This document shows, in pieces, positions 1-11,339 of a stretch of DNA of 64,000 nucleotides (position 1 is the first letter of the stretch; each line of letters opens with the position of its first letter). This DNA comes from Argyresthia goedartella (lineage: Eukaryota; Arthropoda; Insecta; Lepidoptera; Argyresthiidae), in contig OX463816.1 of assembly GCA_949825045.1 (NCBI GenBank), positions 15,371,579-15,435,578 of the forward strand, written 5' to 3'. Below the pieces are notes generated by a model. That model did not search any database and was not told where the DNA came from. It was given only the letters and a program-made list of their open reading frames with translations. The position numbers and the translations under genes are program-made.

Positions 1-136
1 TGAAAATTTCAACTCTAGCGCTAGGTTCTTGAGATACAGCCTGGTGACAGACGGACGGACGGACGGACGGACGGACAGCGGAGTCTTAGTAATAGGGTCC
101 CGTTTGGAACCCTTCGGGTATGGAACCCTAAAAACA
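1..136 (+). repeat. 3' part of ~410-bp lepidopteran interspersed repeat
   Basis: Matches the 3' third of the repeats at 12874-13284 and 14801-15203, from the GAAAATTTCAACTCT segment through a (GACG)n tetranucleotide run and CGGAGTCTTAGTAATAGGG to the terminal ACCCTTCGGGTATGGAACCC. The tetranucleotide run is longer here than in the two complete copies. The window starts inside it, so its 5' end is unseen. Confidence 0.85.
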
Positions 137-288
137 AGGCCTATTTCTTCCTCGCCGGTCGGGATGTGTATGTCGCCAAAATACGCGAAAACAAGGCTAC
201 GAAATCTGTCTGTCTGACAGTCAAGTCCGCACGTATTACACGACATAAATGAATATACGGTACTTATAGATAGAATTAACCTTAAGCA

Positions 289-1679
289 GTGAAATATTTA
301 GGTGTATGGCTTGACCACAAATTAAGTTGGAGCAAGCAAATGGAAGCAACACTTAAAAAAGCCACCATATCGTTCTTCCAGTGTAGGAAGATGGTAGGGA
401 ACGGATGGGGACTCCAGCTCAAAATATGTCGATGGATGTATATGGCTGTGGTGAGACCCATCATCACATACGGCTCCCTGGTATGGTGGCAACGAACAAC
501 ACTATGCATAACTACAACACAACTACAGCAGTTCCAGAGAATGGCATGTGGGGCCATGACAGGCTGCATGAGGTCAACGCCATCAGCGGCACTGGAAATC
601 ATGCTAGGCATACCACCATTGGACCTATTCGTGCAGCAGGAGGCCAAATCGGCGGCCATAAGGCTATACAGTACTGGACAATGGAAAGGACAAATAGCAG
701 ATAAAGGACACTGCACAATTCTAGAAAAAGCATTCGGGGAAGTACCGGAAGCCATTATTGGAATTGATCGCATAAAAACAGAGTTCCTATTCGGTAGGAA
801 ATATGAAATCACAGCCAAGGGCTTGGAAACACCAACAATACCAAATCACAAAAGCATAACAATATACAGTGATGGCTCAAAGAAAATCAAGAACATGGCG
901 GAGGTCTTTTCTCGCCGGAGCTTGATATTAAACTTTCCCTAAGCTTCGGAAAGGAGACGACAGTGTTTCAAGCTGAAACACTGAGTATCCTATACGGGGC
1001 AATGCACTTGATAAATGATGCAGAGGGGAATGACAAAACCTTTAAAACGGACTGCACAGCCCTACTAAGCTCACCAAAAAGACTGTTGACAAAATCAAAA
1101 CTCATACTAGAATGCCACAAGGCACTCAACAGGCTAGGTGAGAAAAACAAGGTCACAGTCCAGTGGGTAAAAGGTCACCAGGGTGATCAAGGCAACTGGG
1201 AGGCAGACAAGCTAGCAAAATTAGGGGCAGAAAGGCCAGCAATCGGCTCTCCACCATTCTCGCCCTTATCAGCGGAAGCTCTACTAAAAAGGCTCAGAGA
1301 AGCCACAGTACAGCAACAAAGCTTATTATGGTCTAGCAGAGAAGACTGCAAAAACACAAAACTTTTTATAGACAAGTATAACCATAAATTTACGAATTAC
1401 TTAATGAGACTGCCACGCAGTAAAATAAAAATACTAACAAGCCTTATTACAGGCCATTGTACACTAAACAAACACTTGACAATTACAGGTGCAACGGACA
1501 GCCCCCTGTGCAGGGGGTGCATGGAAGTGGATGAAACAGTAGAGCATATGCTACTGGCATGTCCATCCACAACAGAAACCTGGATGGCTATCCTAGGAGA
1601 CACAACAAACACCCACGAGCTCCTAAAACACCCAGGCCTCCTTCTCCAGCTGGTTCAGGAGTTGGGATGGCTGAAGTAG
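289..1679 (+). pseudogene. LINE ORF2 fragment: RT thumb plus RNase H, one frameshift
   Basis: The first part (289-~900) encodes the post-catalytic RT region starting KYLGVWLDHKLSW, then the RNase H entry motif YSDGS with the first catalytic Asp. The frame is lost near 895-915 and resumes in another frame from ~915 to the stop at 1677-1679. That part holds the RNase H Glu (FQAETLSI), the TDCTA Asp and the ADKLAKLGA Asp, so all four catalytic acidic residues survive. The fingers, palm and endonuclease are missing because of 5' truncation. The fragment cannot encode a working polyprotein. Confidence 0.85.
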
Positions 1680-1768
1680 ATGTGCAGGCGAAGGGGACAT
1701 GCACAAAGGCCCCGCTCAAGTGGGCCTGGTGCAGGCACTACAACCCCCTTGTAGAAGATAGAAGATAG
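289..1768 (+). mobile_element. 5'-truncated LOA/I-type LINE with 11-bp target-site duplication
   Basis: Only the 3' 1.48 kb of a LINE is present: the C-terminal reverse-transcriptase thumb, an RNase H domain, a short 3' UTR and a GATAGAAGATAGAA tail. The insertion is flanked by a perfect direct repeat AACCTTAAGCA (278-288 and 1769-1779), which fixes both ends. 5' truncation with a simple-repeat tail is typical of target-primed reverse transcription. The RNase H domain and the C-terminal GCMEVDETVEHMLLACP and LVQELGW segments point to the I/LOA/R1 group; LOA is my best guess. Confidence 0.88.
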
Positions 1769-1779
1769 AACCTTAAGCA

Positions 1780-2655
1780 CCACTGATAAGTCACAGTAAA
1801 GCAATAATACCCAATTTCGTGTTCCAGTCTTTTTGCTTAAGAAACCAAAGTAGTGGACCGATTTCTAATTTTCAAAAAAGGAGACCAATCTGGAAGGTTA
1901 CCCTTTCAAATAAAAAAAAAAGTATTTTTGTAATCCGTTCATTAATAGTACCAATTTTGAGGTAACAAACATTTAAATAATACAACCGAATTGAGAACGC
2001 CCTCCTTTTTTGAAGTTAGTCCAAAATTTTAATATATCGTTGCCTTAAATCTGGTAGTTCTGATTTTTTGATGACTTATTCATGATGTTGGCTCCATGAC
2101 TAATCCAAGTTTGTGACCTATAGCGCCGAAGGCAACCTTGTCGTAAGTTTTTAAAAAACCTCTAAATTTTCACCTTTATTTAATTTTCTAGCAATTTCAA
2201 ACCGAAGAACGAGTTTTCTCAAATACCTACGCAGATTTTTTTAAAAGTAGACTGAATTAGCTACAACTTGAATCTAGGACTGTACACCCAATAGAGTGCA
2301 ACATTTTGTGGTCCTAAATGAATTTGGACCCTGATTTGGAAGCCACCCCCCCCCCCATCATATTCTCATGGAACCTGAAGAGGTTTGAGGGAAATTTCTC
2401 ATATTTCTTATTTCTACCCCTGTTATAATATCGAAGCACTTAACGTTTAATGATGGGATGTGAAATAATAACGGCAAGTTGGATTCACGCACGGAGGGAT
2501 AAAAAACTGGTTTTTCCTTCATTATGGCGCTCTAATTAAAACATACATTCCTCTTTGGTTTTCCGGTAATATTTAGGTAAAGACCTGTACTACGTATTTT
2601 TTCATTTCATCAGGAGTTTCCACCATCGTAGAACACTTCAACACAACACTTCATG
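1780..2655. other. no gene recognised; weak repeat remnant
   Basis: AT-rich sequence without a convincing reading frame. Around 1981-2025 it contains AACCGAATTGAGAACGCCCTCCTTTTTTGAAGT (split: AACCGAATTGAGAACG, CCCTCCTTTTTTGAAGT), which resembles a common lepidopteran repeat end. A poly-C run lies at 2346-2357. Confidence 0.4.
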
Positions 2656-2659
2656 CTAA

Positions 2660-2772
2660 ATGAGATAAAATAAATTGGGGATATATGGGGATCTGCAACG
2701 ATGGATCGAAACCTACCTTACGGACCGTTCACAAGCAGTTGTAGTCGGTGAATACATCTCACTCGGGACCGC
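2660..2772 (+). pseudogene. LINE reverse-transcriptase scrap of a second family
   Basis: About 35 codons read YGDLQRWIETYLTDRSQAVV, a standard RT palm segment just upstream of the conserved GVPQG motif in Jockey-type LINEs. It does not match the family that follows from ~2773, so it is a separate fragment abutting it. Nothing else of this element is visible. Confidence 0.6.
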
Positions 2773-5088
2773 TGATGTAACGGATGTGACTAAAGATAAA
2801 TTGATGTTCAGTGATTGGGCGAAAGTGGAACTTCATACTAGAAGGCGGAATTTATGAACTTAATGACGAAAAGTCTTATAATCATACTAAAGAGTTTGGT
2901 GACTATGTCAGAAATTATTCTGAAACACTCAAAATTGATTGTCGGAACACATTAGCAAGAAGATCAGCAATAGTACAAATTTCAAAAACTACATGGCAGG
3001 TAGTTAACGGGAAAATTGGATTTATTAAACATCGCTTAACCGACTTCAAAGGGAGAGATAACGACTACTTCGTAACGGAAGATCTCGACGTTGCCGAAAC
3101 CTTCGAAGATTTCTTTACGGATATTCCGCTGAGTCACTAAACTCGTCTCGCTCTGTCACTGAATCCTTACTTAAAGATAATAAAACAAAATCCAATACTT
3201 TCTTGTCAGTCCTTCTGCTATTCACAAAGCTTTTAAATCACTGGATTTGAAAACAACCGCCAATTTTGACGGCCTCTCTGTTAAATCTGTTAATTCCATA
3301 ATAGATTGCATCGCCCTTCATTTAGCTTGTGTTTTAAACCAATTTGTTGATAGTGGTACGTTTCCTCACTTGATTAAACCAAATAAAGTCATTCCTCTTT
3401 TCAAAGCTGGTAGTATATATTCATTATTATTTTAGACCTATCGCAATTTGATCCACTCTTAGCAAAATCTTCGAAAAAATCATGCTGGATAGTTTAAGCA
3501 ATTATTTTTAAATACTTAAGTGCCACAGGGGGTCGCTCAACGACCGACGCTGGAGCTGAACTTATTGAACATAATTTCAACTGTTGGGAAGACTCACATG
3601 ACATTAATCTGCGTTTTTTGTGATCTTTCCAAAGCTTGCAATTGTGTAAATCACGATATTCTAGTCAGGATGCTAGCTCATTATGGTGTAACTCTACTTG
3701 GCCTTCTGAGTTCATACCTCAGTAACAGAACACAATAGGTTGTATTGTATTTATCAATAGCAAGAGCTCGTCGGAATCGTTAGCCCTGTGGTACGCCCAT
3801 ACGCAGGGCTCCATTTAGGTCTGTTCCTTTTTCTTATTTATATGAACGACCTACCCGATTATGTTAATATTAAGCATGAAGTCATATTGTTCGCGGATGA
3901 CACTTCCTTACTCTTTAAACTTAAAAGACAACAACAATTTTATGACGATGTGAACAATGCTATCTCCAAAGTATTTGATTGCTTTACAGCGAACAATCTT
4001 CAACTTATTGAAAAGAAAACTAAATGTGTTAAGTTTTCTCTACCCAATGTAAAACAGGTACCTACTAATAAAACTGTAAAATGAAAAATTGAGACTGTGT
4101 TTCACCCTCGATTCAAAGCTTGATGCACTAGTGGATTGACTGAGTTCTGCAACATATGCCATAAAAAGAATCCAATCTATTTTGTATGTAGGCACCGCTA
4201 GATAAGTTTACTTCGGCTACTTCCACAGCTTGTTGTAGGCACCGCTAGATAAGTTTACTTCGGCTACTTCCACAGCTTGTTGTCTTACGGCATGTATGTA
4301 GGCACCGCTAGATAAGTTTACTTCGGCTACTTCCACAGCTTGTTGTCTTACGGCATTCAGCTGTGGGGTAATATAAGTTTACTTCGGCTACTTCCACAGC
4401 TTGTTGTCTTACGGCATTCAGCTGTGGGGTAATATAAGTTTACTTCGGCTACTTCCACAGCTTGTTGTCTTACGGCATTCAGCTGTGGGGTAATATAAGC
4501 CTTAGATGTAAATCGCATCTTTACTCTGCATTTACGAATTCGGTCCGAGGGAGTCGCTAAGAGATTGTTGGGAATACATTGTATGTCAAAAAATATTCAG
4601 CTGTTTAAGAAAATGCGATAACCATAATTTTAATACTAGAAAAAAGAATAAACTGTCTATAGCTACTCTAGTAGATTCCACACAATCTCCAATTCCTTCA
4701 TCACTAAATGTATACGCTTTTACAATAAGGTGTCCGATACTATAAAGCTTAGTGACATATAAATTGAAAACCTTTATTAAATGTAAATTATGTTTGAAGG
4801 GATAATACTCAGATAATGTCAAATTATCTAGAAGACGTAAATCCTTGGAATAAACTGCTTGTTTTTCCATTGGCTATCTTAAAAATAAACAGAAGTGAAA
4901 TCAATGTATTATTAGTTTGGAGTTATAAGTATTTCTTTTAAAAAAGAGCTACCTCAGAGTTTCTTGTGCGTTCTTCTCTGAGAAGTATCTGCTTTTGGAA
5001 TGTACACCTAGTATTAAATGAATGACGTGCTCTAAGAGATATGTAATTATCCAACAGAATAAATAATATTTTGACTTTGACTTGACCA
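2773..5088 (+). mobile_element. decayed Jockey/CR1-superclade LINE (oldest copy of the main family)
   Basis: Several broken frames carry, in order, a linker (2811-3140, EKSYNHTKEFGDYVRNYSET), RT fingers (3247-3435), the palm motif CDLSKACNCVNHD (3520-3738) and the catalytic box ILFADDTSLLF followed by the thumb (3788-4084). These align with the younger copies at 8937, 24185 and 37161. The GVPQG motif and many frames are lost. The tail AATAAATAATATTTTGACTTTGACTTGACC (in two parts) near 5058-5088 shows the (TTTGACT)n ending seen in the copy at 10510. A tandem repeat interrupts the thumb at 4185-4500. Confidence 0.75.
4185..4500 (+). repeat. tandem reduplication of a LINE RT-thumb segment
   Basis: The 32-nt core AAGTTTACTTCGGCTAC plus TTCCACAGCTTGTTG occurs five times, starting near 4204, 4251, 4314, 4375 and 4436, with spacings of about 47, 63, 61 and 61 nt. 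Two kinds of junction are used: GGCACCGCTAGAT before the first three copies and GGGGTAATAT before the last two. The unit corresponds to the thumb sequence YFGYFHSLLSYGIQLWG of the host LINE, so this is amplification inside a dead element, not a satellite. Confidence 0.9.
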
Positions 5089-6000
5089 ATCACATTTCCT
5101 AGACCAAGAAATACATGTCGGGATGAAATGGGAATATAACAGGTTGGTCTTTGGGTATAAGTATGCTATCTATTTTGAATGTAAGTGGAAATCCTGTAAC
5201 GAAGCTCAATGTAGGATTAAATGAATGGCAGTACTACAGCGATGGGCTGGGCTCCTGGTGAAAGACGAAATTGTGAAAAAAATATATGCTGAATTCTGGC
5301 TAAACTTGGGTTCAGTAATGATCCACCTAGTTTTTCTAAAAGACGAGACAAAACATATGTCTGTAAGCAGCTACCGTAAAAACATATAAAATCTAGGAAC
5401 ACTCAGCTCACCAATTGCAAAATTGAAATGTGCGAAGCAATAACATGAAATAAATAGAAATTCATGCCTCACATTCCGCAAAAACTCAAAAGAATAACTC
5501 GATAATCCTATTCGTGTGATTGGATTTTCATGAATGTTCATCGATATGAACATTCATGAAAAACAATTCAGCGCATTTATCATAATTCATAATTCTTTTA
5601 TTAATAACTTATCTTGCAGGTGAATAGAATAATAAAATTAAATAACATTATATAATATATATATATATATATATACATATATCGATAAATTAAATTAAAT
5701 ATTTAAAAATTTAAATAAATTAAATTTCACCGAAATTAATTAAATGTCAAGGAATTCCGCAAATGTCTAGAAGGATTTATCTTCCAAGCGATTTCATTTT
5801 GGGCCATTTTTTTCGCTCTAACGTTTGCATTAGACCCTAAAAATAAACCCACCTGAAATAATATAATCTACGTGGTAACTGAAAAAGCAACTGATATTAG
5901 CGTTGTTTCATTATACCAATTTATTTTATCAAGAAACAGGTTTTAGGCAGATACTACATTTGTCATGTTCATTTTAATTTCTATTTGAGCCCAAATTGCA
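5089..6000. other. no gene recognised; inverted repeat and AT microsatellite
   Basis: Contains a perfect 17-bp inverted repeat with a 4-nt loop (arms 5525-5541 and 5546-5562, TTTTCATGAATGTTCAT) and an (AT)n run near 5652-5676. Short ORFs in this stretch have no recognisable domains. Confidence 0.5.
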
Positions 6001-6003
6001 TTT

Positions 6004-6266
6004 TTATCTAATAATAAAAATAATAATACCTTGGACAATATTTACGCACATTGATCTACCCCAAACTAGGATTCCCTGCATCTTGGGTACTAGACAACGA
6101 TACACATACTTATATAGATAAATATTATACTTAGATAGATAAACAACCATGACTAGGGTACATACATCCGTTCTCTTCAAACAAATATTTGCCCCCACCG
6201 AGACTCGAACCCAAGACCCTTGGTTTCGTCAGGCAGGGTCACTGCCGACTCGGCCATTCGGGCCAT
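6004..6266 (-). mobile_element. tRNA-derived SINE
   Basis: Read on the minus strand, the head is GGCCCGAATGGCCGAGTCGG with an A-box-like TGGCCGAGTCGG and a B box GGGTTCGAGTC (around 6203-6213), followed by an AT-rich body with GTATCGTTGTCTAGTACCC. This is the layout of a common lepidopteran pol III SINE. The acceptor stem does not close, so it is not a tRNA gene. Confidence 0.75.
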
Positions 6267-7551
6267 ATCTTTGTATGTTTTTTAAAGTTCGTTTAGTTTA
6301 ATAAGTAATTAAAAAGAAAATACGGTACAAAAATGCGTGAAAACGCGTCACTTTTACCATTTTGAAGCTGCGATTACTTGTCGAAGTTTATACTTGCAGC
6401 ATGAGTGTACCGTGGCATTTGTGTAATACAAATGCCACGCTGACCAAAGAATAAAATAATTTTGAACGGGAAAAATCCCGTGTATTCTCGACAGTCCAAT
6501 TCCGCGGACACAGATTGCCGGTCGACTCGACCGCGCCGAAAGGTATATGTGTCACGTCTGCGCCCTCTGGTTGGGGACGCGAGGGAAATGGAATATGCAA
6601 TTTGAATTTTACATCCTGATTTCTCTTCCCTCATTTTGCAGCAGTTCCTTTATACCTCTACGTTTATTCTATACTACCGAGTAATTTACGTCAAACAACA
6701 TATCGGATCAAAGTCGTATTCTGTTTTCTCGGACATAATAGGATAAAAGTCAAACGTAACCTCCGGTGGATTTAACAAACTCAATATTGTGAGTTGATTG
6801 TGCCACTCTTTAACCCTAAAAAGGGCGAAATATTGTACTAAACCTAACCTAGAAACCTTGGTACAGGTTAATAAAAATAATGTAAACTGATACACACTAC
6901 GGTCACAATTCACGGTTTGGTCCTAAAAACTCTGGAGACAATATTTTCTACAGTCATGTAGATACGGAACGTGCAATTTCGCTATGGTTCCACTATTTGA
7001 ATTTGTAGAAGCTGTCAGTTCTGTGCAACTCTAAAATCTCACAAATCTGATCCTACCTAAAACCAAAACTGAATTCTCGCACCTGAATAAGACAGGAGGG
7101 TCTAGTTAACGCATGAATATTACATTTAATTATCTGTGACTCGTATCTCTATCATCTCTCGGATTCGTTTGCATAGAATTTGAAGCAATTTGTACCGTAC
7201 ACTTATTTACATAATAATTAAGGTACCGCAGTCGGGAAATTTCGATGGTAAGATGTTGTCGGTAATTCAGCAACGATATTGATTCTGAGAGCCTCAAATC
7301 TAAACGGAAAGTCAAGTTCATTCGATTTTTTTATAAAATTGAAACTCTGAAATTTAAATCTCGATTTCAACTTAGATTACTAAATTAAGAGTTCTTTAAA
7401 CTGTATTTCATTTCTCCGCCGGGGTGCGTTATTAAGCTGATCTACGATTCAACGTAATAGATAAATGAAATTATCGACCCTCTTTGGGATCCAGGTTGGA
7501 AAAGTACTTCGAAACAGTAACTTACACAAGGCTTTCATATAATGATTTTAT
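6267..7551. other. no gene recognised
   Basis: Includes a 12-bp perfect inverted repeat with a 5-nt loop (arms 6411-6422 and 6428-6439, CGTGGCATTTGT). Minus-strand ORFs of 70-86 codons across 6374-6634 overlap one another in different frames and show no domain. Confidence 0.4.
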
Positions 7552-7808
7552 AAAAGTGCTGACGTAATGACTTCACACTTGCTTCTCACGCAGGAGATGC
7601 AGGTGCGAATCCGGTGTTGACCATGTATTAATGCTATAAAAGTAAATTGGATGTTCCGGATGGCACAGCTGTAGGTCCCGGATATCGTCACTACTTGAGT
7701 AGTCGTAAAACGCCTACATGAATCCGCACTGACGTAGCTTGGTGGAGTACGGCTCAATCTTACACGGAGCAGAGTAAAAGCATGTGCCCCTCGTAGAGAA
7801 TATTAATA
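7552..7808 (+). mobile_element. tRNA-derived SINE (family A)
   Basis: Shares CTTGCTTCTCACGCAGGAGA, a B box GGTGCGAATCC, TTCCGGATGGCAC, GTCGTAAAACGCCTACAT and CCGCACTGACGTAG with the SINEs at 18578, 42207 and 52240. It has a tRNA-like head and a tRNA-unrelated body ending with GTGCCCCTCGTAGAG. Confidence 0.8.
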
Positions 7809-7827
7809 GGCATTCATTATTTGTTCC

Positions 7828-8057
7828 ATCATCATCGTCATCATCATACTCAGCCCACATCGACCCCCTGCTGGGCATAGGCCTCTTCTCTAAACCGCCA
7901 ATATCCCCGATCCTATGCCAATCGCACCCAGTAGGATCCCGACGACTTGATGACATCGTCGGACCATCGGGCTGGTGGTCTGCCTACTGACCTTGTCGCT
8001 CTCTGTGGCCAGCACTCTGTGACTGCTTTGGTCCAGCGTCCGTCTCCCCGTCTAGCC
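7828..8057 (-). mobile_element. 3' end of an RTE-type LINE
   Basis: Plus-strand ATCATCGTCATCATCAT then CAGCCCACATCGACCCCCTG and CTGGGCATAGGCCTCTTCTC is the antisense of the very common lepidopteran RTE 3' terminus with its (ATG)n-type tail. No coding part is left. Confidence 0.7.
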
Positions 8058-8936
8058 AAGTGTTTACTTAACTAAAATAATGAAATCATCAGAAACCCAA
8101 GTGGTATTGTTTGATAAAAATTCTACACTCTTGACTTTAACGTCAGCTAACAGCAGGTTAATAAGAAGAACTCGTCTTCTGTACGGCAGTCACCATCCTT
8201 ACGGGACAAGTCATTGTACTATTCGAAAACAAAGACAGTTCACAGACAAAACAGCATAATAAAATAGGTATATATATATGTATATAAAATAGTAAAAACC
8301 CTTTGCAGTGCACACCCCCCGCATTAACAAGTTTCAGTCTCTTGGTCGTAGGCCAGGGAGTAATTAGGCCTGGAGGCGCTAGCCCAACAAAATATCTTAC
8401 AGAAAAACTCTGTCATTAGAAAGTATTGCGGGGGCGAAACACAACTACAGATTGCAGTTCGGCAGCGCAAGTCATCTCCAGTCTAACCTACTTGGGTTGT
8501 AGCCGAGCGAATAATTGGATTGTTCTGGACAAGCACTTGATGGGCAATCAAAAAACATTCTGCGAAGAGATGGGGAAAAGATAGGAATTATATTCATTGT
8601 AACAAAAAATATATTGACGTATGACAAGCGACTGGTGAAGAAAACGTGTAGATTGGAATTTGAGTTGAAAATTCCGGAAAGTTTCGGTAAGAAACGTAGT
8701 TTTCGAGGTAACTTTTCGGTTACTTTACCTGAAACTTTCCAAATAAAGGTTATTTAGGTAATATTCAATAACGATAATTTTACTTAAAATGCGTGGACAT
8801 GACTGTCGGAAGACAAATTTCGTAGCGTAACTTTCGTGTATTAGATGACATTCGCGTCTGGTCTGGACCGGGGATGTTGAAAATAGGGCTCGAAGTCGGT
8901 TTCAATGGTTCCGTACTATATCCGAAATGTAACTTA
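8058..8936. other. no gene recognised
   Basis: Contains a short ORF (8515-8757) with no recognisable domain and a TATATATATGTATATA run near 8270. I see no splice-consistent coding region. Confidence 0.4.
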
Positions 8937-10510
8937 ACACTAAGTAAAATATTTGAAAAGATTATACTCAATCAAATGCTCTCACACTTCAACCGTACAA
9001 AACAACTCCACGCCAAACAATACGGTTTCACTAGGGGTAAATCGACTACGGATGCAGGTATTACCCTTATATCTCATATTTATTCTGCATTTATTTATTT
9101 ATTCTGCAGCATCCTGTGCGGCCTCCCAGGCCGCACAGGATGCTATCGGAGTTTTTTGCGACCTGTCGAAGGCGTTTGATTGTGTTGATCATAATACGCT
9201 TATAATTAAATTAAATCATTACGGAGTTAGAAATAAAAAGTTGGATCTACTAAGATCATACCTAAGCAATAGAATTCAAAAAGCAGAAATAAACGGCGTT
9301 AAATCTGATAGATCGGGTGTAAAAATTGGCGTTCCACAAGGTTCCATATTAGGCCCTTTCTTATTCCTGGTATATATTAACGATCTGCCTTTCATGGTGG
9401 AGAAATTAACTGACTAAGTGTTGTTTGCTGATGATACTTCGATGGTCTTCAAAATTGAAAAACAAAAAGGAGATTTTGATGATGTTAATGTTGTATTGTC
9501 TTTAACCTTGAATTGGTTCACAGTTAATAATTTATTGTTAAACGCTGGTAAAACCAAGTGTATCAAATTCTCACTTCCAAATGTCAGGCAAGTTGAGACC
9601 AGTTTAGTGTTAGACAACAGCACGTTAGAATTAGTAAATGATGCGAAGTTTCTTGGAATAACCATTGATAGCAAATTGCAGTGGGGACCCCACATAGATA
9701 AATTAGCTGGTAAATTAAGTTCTGTGGCTTACGCTGTTAGGAACATCAGACAAAGCATGGATGTGGCTACATCTAGGCTAGTATATTTTAGTTACTTTCA
9801 TAGTGTCTTGTCCTATGGTATCTTGTTGTGGGGGAAAGCAGCGGATATTCAAACTATTTTTATTTTACAGAAAAGAGCTATTCGAGCAATTTATAATTTA
9901 TAACGAACAGACTCCTTAAGAGAGTTTTTTAAAGAAATTGGCATACTAACTGTAGCTAGTCAATTTATTTTTGAAAATATAATGTATGTACGCAAGAACC
10001 TTACAACATTTACCAAACTTAGCGATAGCTGCAATGTTAACCTAAGAAATAATCACAGACTGTGTGCGCCCCGATTAAGACTCGCGAAGGTTAGCAATTC
10101 TTTCAAGGGTCAGTGCATTCTCTACTATAATAAGATACCTCTGGAGATTTTGAAATTGCCATTTGAGCTATTTAAAAAGCATGTTAAAGCGACTTTGTCG
10201 AAAAAGGGATATTACAATGTTCGAGATTACTTAAATGACAGGACTGTATGGGGTTAATCTAGTTCAACACAGACCTCGCTGTTGATAATTTTGTAATTAT
10301 TTATTATTGCCTGCTTATTAAATAAAAAAAAAACATAATTGTATAAGTTAAGCACAACCTATTTTTAAAAGAGATCTAAAAATCAATCTGTGGTAGTTTC
10401 TATGCCCTTCTTCTCCCACAGTGGTCCAATGTAGAGAAGAGGCAAAAAATGACGTTTGCTAAGTATATGTAAATATCTACAGTAATAAAGTACTTTGACT
10501 TTTGACTTTT
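8937..10510 (+). mobile_element. 5'-truncated Jockey/CR1-superclade LINE (main family)
   Basis: Identity with the copy at 26870-28405 starts at ACACTAAGTAAAATATTTG, in the middle of the RT, so the element is 5' truncated. The palm motif CDLSKAFDCVDHN, GVPQGSILGPFLFLVYINDL and VLFADDTSMVF are present. A TAA at 9415-9417 sits just before the catalytic LFADD box and another stop lies at 9901-9903. The coding part ends with YYNVRDYLNDRTVWG at 10255. The 3' end is ACAGTAATAAAGTACTTTGA followed by CTTTTGACTTTT. A foldback insertion lies at 9090-9127. There is no RNase H. Confidence 0.88.
9109..9143. repeat. 16-bp perfect inverted repeat created inside the LINE
   Basis: Arms GCATCCTGTGCGGCCT (9109-9124) and AGGCCGCACAGGATGC (9128-9143) flank a 3-nt loop CCC. 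The sister LINE at ~27010-27040 has only one arm, read as GCATGGGAGGCCGCACAGGA, so the left arm is an added reverse-complement copy of the right one. It disrupts the RT frame in the palm. Confidence 0.92.
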
Positions 10511-10630
10511 TAAAAAAAAAAAACAATATTTTCAACTATCTCGTCAGACGAGGATGTCTAATATTGTTTTTCATAGCTTAGGAACATTAAGGAACATATA
10601 AGGAAAATACTAAAATACCATTCCCCACCT

Positions 10631-10875
10631 GCAGCCTTATGGCGTAAGTCGTCTGAACTATGAACTTCATATAGACTTTTACGTTTGACACCTTGCACCA
10701 GCTTCATCTGTCAAATTGGTATTACACAAGTAGCATCATAATGGAGGCCAAACCCAAGCTCATTGAATGAAGCCTAGAAGCCTACGGTGATACCCCGCAT
10801 CGATGAAATTGTATGAGCATAAGATGAACCATAGACACACGCTATAAACTTCAGAGAGTTACGCCATAAGGCTGC
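10631..10875. mobile_element. MITE with 17-bp perfect terminal inverted repeats
   Basis: GCAGCCTTATGGCGTAA (10631-10647) is the exact reverse complement of TTACGCCATAAGGCTGC (10859-10875), and similarity continues inward for roughly 20 nt. It is about 245 bp with no coding capacity, so a non-autonomous DNA transposon. I could not identify the target-site duplication or superfamily. Confidence 0.7.
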
Positions 10876-11099
10876 TGATCTCCCAAAGTACTAATGAAAA
10901 AAAATACAGGAAAAATATAGAGAAATGTTAAATGGTTTAAATAGTGGTAGTAAAATTTCTTTCAATACCTTATAGAAACTTATAAATGCAGCTGGTTAAA
11001 TACTTGGAGTATAAATGTAGCCGCACCAATAACTTTTTAAACTACATTTTGCTATCTTACACATAGGGAAATTAAAGGTACCTAATCCACATGCAAAAA

Positions 11100-11165
11100 G
11101 CTTGAAAACCATTGTGCGGTGGTACGGAAACCTTCGTGCACAATTCCGACTCGCACTTGATATTT
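11100..11165 (-). repeat. 5' fragment of the ~410-bp repeat, inverted
   Basis: CGGTGGTACGGAAACCTTCG, TGCACAATTCCGACTCGCACTTG is the diverged reverse complement of the head of the repeat at 12874 (CAAGTGCGAGTC, GGGTTCCGTACCACCG). Confidence 0.6.
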
Positions 11166-11339
11166 TTTTTAGATTCTATCGCCTCGATCTTATACCTACG
11201 CACTTCTCAGCATCCCAAAACCAAAACATAAGATTTTGAAATGAACTTGAAAGCAAGGAAATAAAAGAAAAGGTGCGGATATTTTGAAAAAAATATTGTA
11301 GTCGTGGTCACTGAGTTTGAGTGGCCTCACTTTAGGAAC

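Noticed and set aside
282..818. 178-codon minus-strand ORF
   Set aside because: Antisense of the LOA/I-type RT segment on the plus strand.
4185..4500. Regularly spaced repeats resembling a CRISPR array
   Set aside because: The spacers are not unique, periods vary (47-63 nt), the unit is part of a LINE reverse transcriptase, and the genome is eukaryotic.
6374..6634. Minus-strand ORFs of 70-86 codons as a gene
   Set aside because: Two overlapping frames of similar length, no domain, and a 12-bp hairpin in the sequence.
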